Of a stretch of 64,000 nucleotides of DNA, positions 59,697 to 64,000 are shown piece after piece. Numbering within the stretch: position 1 is the stretch's first letter; every line of letters starts with the position of its first letter. The position numbers were made by a program, and so were the translations under genes. The notes beneath the pieces are model-generated. The model searched no databases and was not told where the DNA came from. It saw only the letters and a program-made list of their open reading frames with translations. Location of the stretch: contig DATMGU010000010.1 in assembly GCA_035555315.1 (NCBI GenBank), forward strand, positions 1 through 64,000, given 5' to 3'. Source of the stretch: DATMGU01 sp035555315 (GTDB taxonomy: Bacteria; Pseudomonadota; Alphaproteobacteria; ATCC43930; CGMCC-115725).

Positions 59697-60647
59697 ATGA
59701 CCGCCTATTTGCTGCGACGCGGGCTGGTATGCCTGCCGACCCTGCTGATCGTGACGGTCATCGTCTTCCTGCTGCAGGTCTTGCTGCCCGGCGATCCGGC
59801 CCTGGCGCTGGCGGGGGAGGATCGCGACCCGGCGGTGATCGCGTTCATCCGCCAGGAATACCACCTGGATCAGCCGCTCCCCGTGCAATACGCCTATTGG
59901 ATAGGGGGCGTGGTGCGGGGCGATCTCGGCCAATCCATCAAAACCAAGACGCCGGTGACCGAACTCATCGCCGAAAAGCTGCCCGTGACGGTGGAACTCA
60001 GCTGCTTGGCCATGCTGTTCGCCGTCGCGATCGGCATACCGGCCGGTGTCGTCTCGGCGGTGCGCCGGGGCAGCGTCTGGGATTGGGTGGCCAACGCGGT
60101 CGGCTTGTTCGGCCTCTCCATCCCCAGCTTCTGGCTCGGCATCATGCTGATCCTGGTGGTTTCGGTCGATCTCGGCTGGCTGCCGGCATCCGGCTATGTC
60201 AGCCCGTTCGAGGATCCGCTGCAAAACCTGCGCAGCATGATCATGCCGGCTTTCGTGCTGGGTGCCGCCAGTGCGGCGGTGATGATGCGGCACACGCGCG
60301 GCGCCATGCTGTCGGCGATGCGCGCCGATTATGTGCGGACCGCCCGCGCCAAGGGGCTGGTCGAGCGGGTGGTGGTGGTGCGCCACGGGCTGCGCAACGC
60401 GCTGATCCCGGTGATCACCCTGGGGGCGCTGGAACTCGGCCAATTGCTGTCCGGTGCCGTGCTGACCGAGCAGGTCTTCACCATCCCGGGGTTCGGCAAG
60501 CTGATCGTCGACGCGGTGTTCACCCGCGATTACGCCGTCGTGCAGGGTGTCGTGCTGTTCACGGCGACCGCCTATCTGCTGCTGAACCTCGCCGCCGATC
60601 TGTTGTATTTCGCGGTCAATCCGCGGTTGCGCGCGGAGGTGGGGTGA
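59697..60647 (+). CDS. DppB-type ABC transporter permease
   Basis: A 316-residue inner-membrane permease of the DppB/OppB type with about six membrane segments. It starts with the usual YLLRRGLVCLPTLLIVTVIVFLLQVLLPGDPA, contains the EAA-like loop (DYVRTARAKGLVERVVVVRHGLRNALIPV) and ends in the standard LNLAADLLYFAVNPRLR. Its stop overlaps the next permease start by 4 bases (GTGA). The imported compound is unknown. Confidence 0.94.
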   Translation: MTAYLLRRGLVCLPTLLIVTVIVFLLQVLLPGDPALALAGEDRDPAVIAFIRQEYHLDQPLPVQYAYWIGGVVRGDLGQSIKTKTPVTELIAEKLPVTVELSCLAMLFAVAIGIPAGVVSAVRRGSVWDWVANAVGLFGLSIPSFWLGIMLILVVSVDLGWLPASGYVSPFEDPLQNLRSMIMPAFVLGAASAAVMMRHTRGAMLSAMRADYVRTARAKGLVERVVVVRHGLRNALIPVITLGALELGQLLSGAVLTEQVFTIPGFGKLIVDAVFTRDYAVVQGVVLFTATAYLLLNLAADLLYFAVNPRLRAEVG

Positions 60648-61525
60648 CGCTCGTCGCGACTTCCGAACCGATCGCCGAGGTGCCGCCGACCCGCCGCGCC
60701 AGACCGATCCGGGACCGCTTCCTGGCGCGGCCCTCGGCAGTGATCGGTGCGCTGGTGGTCCTGCTGTTCGTGGTGATCGCGCTCGCCGCCCCGCTGGTTG
60801 CTCCCTATGACCCGAGCGGGACGAATTGGTCGGCGATCCGCAAGCCGATGTCCTGGGCCCATTGGTTCGGCACGGACGATCTCGGCCGAGACGTGCTGAC
60901 CAGGGTGATCTGGGGCGGGCGCGCCTCGCTCATGGCCGGGGTCGTGTCGGTGGCGATAGCCCTCTCGATCGGCGTGCCGCTGGGCCTCATCGCCGGGTTT
61001 TTCGGCGGGGCCGTGGACATGATCCTGATGCGCGTGACCGACGCCCTGCTGGCTTGTCCCTTCCTGATTCTGGCGATCGCGCTCTCGGCGTTTCTCGGCC
61101 CCAACCTCACCAACGCGATGATCGCCATCGGCATCTCGCGCATGCCGATCTTCGTGCGGCTGACGCGCGGTGAGGTGCTGACCGTCAAGGTCGAGGAATT
61201 CGTCGAGGCGGCGCGCGCGGTCGGCAATCCGCCGCTGCGCATCATGCTGCGCCATGTACTGCCCAACGTGTTGGGGCCGATCATCGTCCAGGCGACCTTG
61301 GCGATCGCGACCTCGATCATCGCCGAGGCGAGCCTGTCGTTTCTCGGCCTCGGCCAACAGCCGCCGGCGGCGAGCTGGGGCTCCAGTCTCAATGTCGCCA
61401 AGAACTATATCAGCCAGGCACCCTGGATGGCACTCTGGCCCGGCCTCGCCATTTGCCTGGTGGTCCTTGCCTTCAACCTGTTAGGGGATGGTCTGCGCGA
61501 CGCGTTCGATCCGCGGGAAGTCTAA
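60644..61525 (+). CDS. DppC-type ABC transporter permease
   Basis: A 293-residue second permease of the DppC/OppC type. It has the N-terminal segment VIGALVVLLFVVIALAAPLVAPYDP, the WFGTDDLGRDVLTRVIWGGRASL motif and the EAA loop EEFVEAARAVGNPPLRIMLRHVLPNVLGPIIV. It starts with GTG overlapping dppB. No ATPase genes (DppD/DppF) follow; ppk comes next. The ATPases must be encoded elsewhere or shared. Confidence 0.94.
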   Translation: MTLVATSEPIAEVPPTRRARPIRDRFLARPSAVIGALVVLLFVVIALAAPLVAPYDPSGTNWSAIRKPMSWAHWFGTDDLGRDVLTRVIWGGRASLMAGVVSVAIALSIGVPLGLIAGFFGGAVDMILMRVTDALLACPFLILAIALSAFLGPNLTNAMIAIGISRMPIFVRLTRGEVLTVKVEEFVEAARAVGNPPLRIMLRHVLPNVLGPIIVQATLAIATSIIAEASLSFLGLGQQPPAASWGSSLNVAKNYISQAPWMALWPGLAICLVVLAFNLLGDGLRDAFDPREV

Positions 61526-61567
61526 GCCCCAGTTGTCCAAAGCTGCGCACTTTCAACCGCGACCGTC

Positions 61568-61585
61568 ATGACAGTATCATCACTC
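61568..61585 (+). promoter_or_regulatory. Possible PHO box upstream of ppk
   Basis: ATGACAGTATCATCACTC has one perfect half (ATGACAG, the reverse complement of CTGTCAT), the 4-base spacing and a second half matching at four of seven bases. It lies 34 bases upstream of ppk. Phosphate control of ppk by PhoB would fit, but the match is partial. Confidence 0.3.
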
Positions 61586-61618
61586 CTGCGGTAGCGTGCC
61601 GTTTTAGCCTTCAAGACA

Positions 61619-63781
61619 ATGGAACGGAGCGTCCTCGTGGCCCGCACTCAGATCGCCCGCCTACCGAAAGTCGATACGGAGTCACGGCAACGGTTCATCA
61701 ACCGCGAATTGTCCTGGCTGGCCTTCAACGCCCGGGTGCTCCAAGAAGCCTCCAACATCGCCCATCCGCTGTTCGAGCGGCTGCGCTTTCTGTCGATCTC
61801 GGCCAACAACCTCGACGAGTTCTATATGGTGCGCGTCGCGGGTCTGCGCGGGCAGGTGACCGCCGGCGTCACGGTGGCGAGCCAGGACGGGCTGACGCCG
61901 GCGCAGCAGCTCGCGGCGGTGCACCGGGAGGTGGCGGCCCTCGCGGCGCGGCAGCAGGATTGCTATCGCGCGCTGCGGGGTGAATTGGCATCGGTCGGCG
62001 TCGCGGTCGTCGGCCCGGTCGACATCACGCCTACCGAGCGCGACTGGCTGCATGACCGGTTCATGGCGGATGTCTTCCCGCTGCTGACGCCGCTCGCCAT
62101 CGATCCGGCGCATCCGTTCCCGTTCATCGCCAATCTGGGCTTCGGTCTGGCGCTGCACTTGGCGCGGCTCTCCGATGAAAAGCGCATGCAGGCCATCCTG
62201 CTGATCCCGTCTTCGGTCGGCCGCTTCGTCCGGTTGCCGGGCAGCGAGATCCGCATGATCCCGATGGAACAGATGATCGGCATGTTTCTCGACCGGCTGT
62301 TCCCGGGCTTCCGGCTGATCGGCCAGGGCAGCTTCCGCATCCTGCGCGACAGCGACCTCGAAATCGAGGAAGAGGCCGAGGATCTGGTGCGGCTGTTCGA
62401 AACCGCGCTGAAACGCCGGCGCCGGGGCCATGTCATCCTGCTGGCGGTCGATATCGGCATGCCCAAGGATCTGTGCCATTTCCTGATGGAAAAGCTCGAT
62501 GTCTCGGCGGAGGAGCTGAGCGAGCTGGACGGCTTGCCCGGCCTCGCGGATCTGAAGCAGTTGATCGTCGACGAGCGGCCCGATCTGAAATTCGCCCCCT
62601 ATAACGCGCGCTTTCCCGAGCGCATCCGCGATTTCGGCGGCGATTGCTTCGCCGCCATCCGGCACAAGGACATCATCGTCCATCACCCGTATGAAAGCTT
62701 CGACGTGGTCGTGCAGTTCGTGCGCCAGGCGGCGCGCGATCCGGCGGTGGTCGCGATCAAGCAGACGCTGTATCGCACCAGCGAGGACAGCCCGATCGTC
62801 CGCGCGCTGATCGAGGCGGCGGAGGCCGGCAAATCGGTGACGGCGCTGATCGAGCTCAAGGCCCGGTTCGATGAAGAGGCGAATATTCGCTGGGCGCGCG
62901 ATATGGAGCGCGCGGGCGTGCAGGTCGTCTATGGCTTCGTCGAACTGAAGACGCATTGCAAGGTGGCGCTGGTCGTGCGGCGAGAGGGTGGCGGTCTGCG
63001 CTCCTATGTGCATCTCGGCACCGGCAATTATCATCCCTATACCGCCAAGGTTTATACCGACCTGTCGTTCTTCACGACCGATCCGGCGCTGTGCCGGGAT
63101 GCGAGCCGGTTGTTCAACTACATCACCGGCTATGCGACGCCGGAGACGCTCGAAAAGCTGGCGATCGCCCCGATCAATCTGCGCAACCGCTTGCTCGAAC
63201 TGATCGACGGCGAGATCGAGCACGCCAAGGCCGGCCGGCCGGCGCAGGTCTGGGGCAAGATGAACCAGCTGGTCGATCTGCAGATCATCGATGCGCTCTA
63301 TCGCGCCTCCCAGGCCGGCGTGCAGATCGATCTGGTGGTGCGCGGCATCTGCTGCCTGCGCCCCGGCGTGCCGGGCCTGTCGACCAATATCCGGGTCAAG
63401 AGCATCATCGGCCGGTTCCTGGAGCACAGCCGGATCTATTGCTTCGCCAATGGCGAGGAAATGCCATCGGACCAGGCCAAGGTGTTCATCGCTTCCGCCG
63501 ATTGGATGCAGCGTAATTTCGACCGACGCGTGGAGACCCTGGTGCCGATCGAGAATCCGACGGTTCACCGCCAGGTGTTGAACGAGATCATGGTCGAAAA
63601 CCTCAAAGACGGCGCGCAAAGCTGGACATTGGGCGCGGATGGCATCTACACCCGCGTGCTGGCCAGCCCCGACATGGTGAACGCCCAGAACTACTTCATG
63701 ACCAATCCCAGTTTGTCCGGGCGGGGCTCGGCATTGCACAAGCAACCGGGAGCGCCGCGTCTGGTGCTCGACAACGCTTAG
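61619..63781 (+). CDS. ppk: Polyphosphate kinase 1
   Basis: A 720-residue PPK1 that makes long-chain polyphosphate from ATP. The N-terminal RFINRELSWLAFNARVLQEA, the loop FDVVVQFVRQAARDPAVVAIKQTLYRT, the catalytic KTHCKVALVVRR and VHLGTGNYHPYTAKVYTDLSFFT, and the second catalytic domain (GICCLRPGVPGLSTNI) are all in order. The ATG at 61619 lacks a clear ribosome binding site; a GTG at 61637 after GGAG is an alternative. ppx follows. Confidence 0.97.
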   Translation: MERSVLVARTQIARLPKVDTESRQRFINRELSWLAFNARVLQEASNIAHPLFERLRFLSISANNLDEFYMVRVAGLRGQVTAGVTVASQDGLTPAQQLAAVHREVAALAARQQDCYRALRGELASVGVAVVGPVDITPTERDWLHDRFMADVFPLLTPLAIDPAHPFPFIANLGFGLALHLARLSDEKRMQAILLIPSSVGRFVRLPGSEIRMIPMEQMIGMFLDRLFPGFRLIGQGSFRILRDSDLEIEEEAEDLVRLFETALKRRRRGHVILLAVDIGMPKDLCHFLMEKLDVSAEELSELDGLPGLADLKQLIVDERPDLKFAPYNARFPERIRDFGGDCFAAIRHKDIIVHHPYESFDVVVQFVRQAARDPAVVAIKQTLYRTSEDSPIVRALIEAAEAGKSVTALIELKARFDEEANIRWARDMERAGVQVVYGFVELKTHCKVALVVRREGGGLRSYVHLGTGNYHPYTAKVYTDLSFFTTDPALCRDASRLFNYITGYATPETLEKLAIAPINLRNRLLELIDGEIEHAKAGRPAQVWGKMNQLVDLQIIDALYRASQAGVQIDLVVRGICCLRPGVPGLSTNIRVKSIIGRFLEHSRIYCFANGEEMPSDQAKVFIASADWMQRNFDRRVETLVPIENPTVHRQVLNEIMVENLKDGAQSWTLGADGIYTRVLASPDMVNAQNYFMTNPSLSGRGSALHKQPGAPRLVLDNA

Positions 63782-63837
63782 GGTGACTTGCTTATTTGGT
63801 CGGGCGTGGCCCGACCCGGAGGGGCGGGTGGTCTTCC

Positions 63838-64000
63838 ATGTCTCTTTTTGGACCATTGATGTCTTTGGGTCGTAACGCGAAAACGTCGTTGATGAAGCTG
63901 TCGGTCAATCATCCGCATCGGCATATGGTCGGTATCATCGATATCGGCTCGAACTCGCTTCGCCTCGTCATCTATGACGGGATCTCCCGCGCACCGGTGG
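63838..64000 (+). CDS. ppx: Ppx/GppA exopolyphosphatase, N-terminal fragment
   Basis: The first 54 codons of a gene cut by the right edge. After about 30 basic residues the frame reads MVGIIDIGSNSLRLVIYDG, the phosphate-1 motif of the Ppx/GppA family (IDIGSNS). These enzymes cut polyphosphate or pppGpp. Several in-frame ATG codons (63838, 63859, 63892, 63925) make the exact start uncertain. The pairing ppk-ppx is common. Confidence 0.85.
   Translation, partial: MSLFGPLMSLGRNAKTSLMKLSVNHPHRHMVGIIDIGSNSLRLVIYDGISRAPV

Noticed and set aside
58134..63856. Very long minus-strand open frames opposite the ABC transporter genes and ppk
   Set aside because: Both are antisense to genes with clear motifs and have no family features.

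Overview
The window is high-GC chromosomal DNA from an alphaproteobacterium, most likely of the Rhodospirillales type. The evidence is a CtrA-type cell-cycle toolkit (cckA, sciP and three perfect TTAA-N7-TTAA boxes), alphaproteobacterial flagellar regulators (flbD, fliX), a MotE-type motor protein and a complete squalene-to-hopanoid gene set. I see no tRNA, rRNA, CRISPR array, insertion sequence or prophage. I cannot fix the genus.

Region 1 (1-24468) is flagellar and chemotactic. A leftward operon runs fliF-fliG-fliH-fliN-motA-flbD-flhF, with flhF cut by the window edge. sciP lies beside it, followed rightward by fliX and dksA. Then come fliL-fliM-DUF6468-motE, and cheY-cheZ-two MotB-like genes-a 1,100-residue envelope TPR protein. 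A gene for an unusual C2H2 zinc-finger/ParB-like protein separates these from a leftward block fliP-fliO-hypothetical-flhX and a divergent block fliE-fliQ-fliR-cckA. flhA, flhB and flgBC are missing from places where they often sit. Two sets of shared DNA motifs link these operons: CtrA boxes before fliX, cheY and fliE, and a GGCA-N5-TGCC palindrome before fliF (two copies), fliL (degenerate) and fliE, which resembles FlbD-bound elements. Master regulators and their probable targets are therefore packed together.

Region 2 (24469-30540) is housekeeping: recA, alaS, icd and a LOG-family phosphoribohydrolase.

Region 3 (30830-46282) makes and moves hopanoids. It holds a PagL-like lipid A deacylase, hpnN and hpnM (transport), dxs and ispH (isoprenoid precursors), hpnH and hpnG (adenosylhopane to ribosylhopane), shc (cyclase), hpnE-hpnD-hpnC (farnesyl diphosphate to squalene) and hpnA. 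hpnB is absent from its common place between hpnA and hpnC.

Region 4 (46623-56622) holds the MCE-type lipid transport operon pqiABC, then an Rrf2 regulator with sufB-sufC-sufD-sufS-sufU-sufT for iron-sulfur cluster assembly. The genes are mostly joined by 4-base stop/start overlaps.

Region 5 (56655-64000) holds a MurA in which the usual catalytic Cys is Asp (predicting fosfomycin insensitivity), a peptide-type ABC transporter without its ATPases, ppk, and the start of ppx.

A recurring oddity is short tandem duplication (15-20 bp units) at gene ends and in leaders: motA, the first MotB-like gene, the hypothetical gene at 19497, the fliQ leader, the hpnN 3' end, the Rrf2 gene and sufU.
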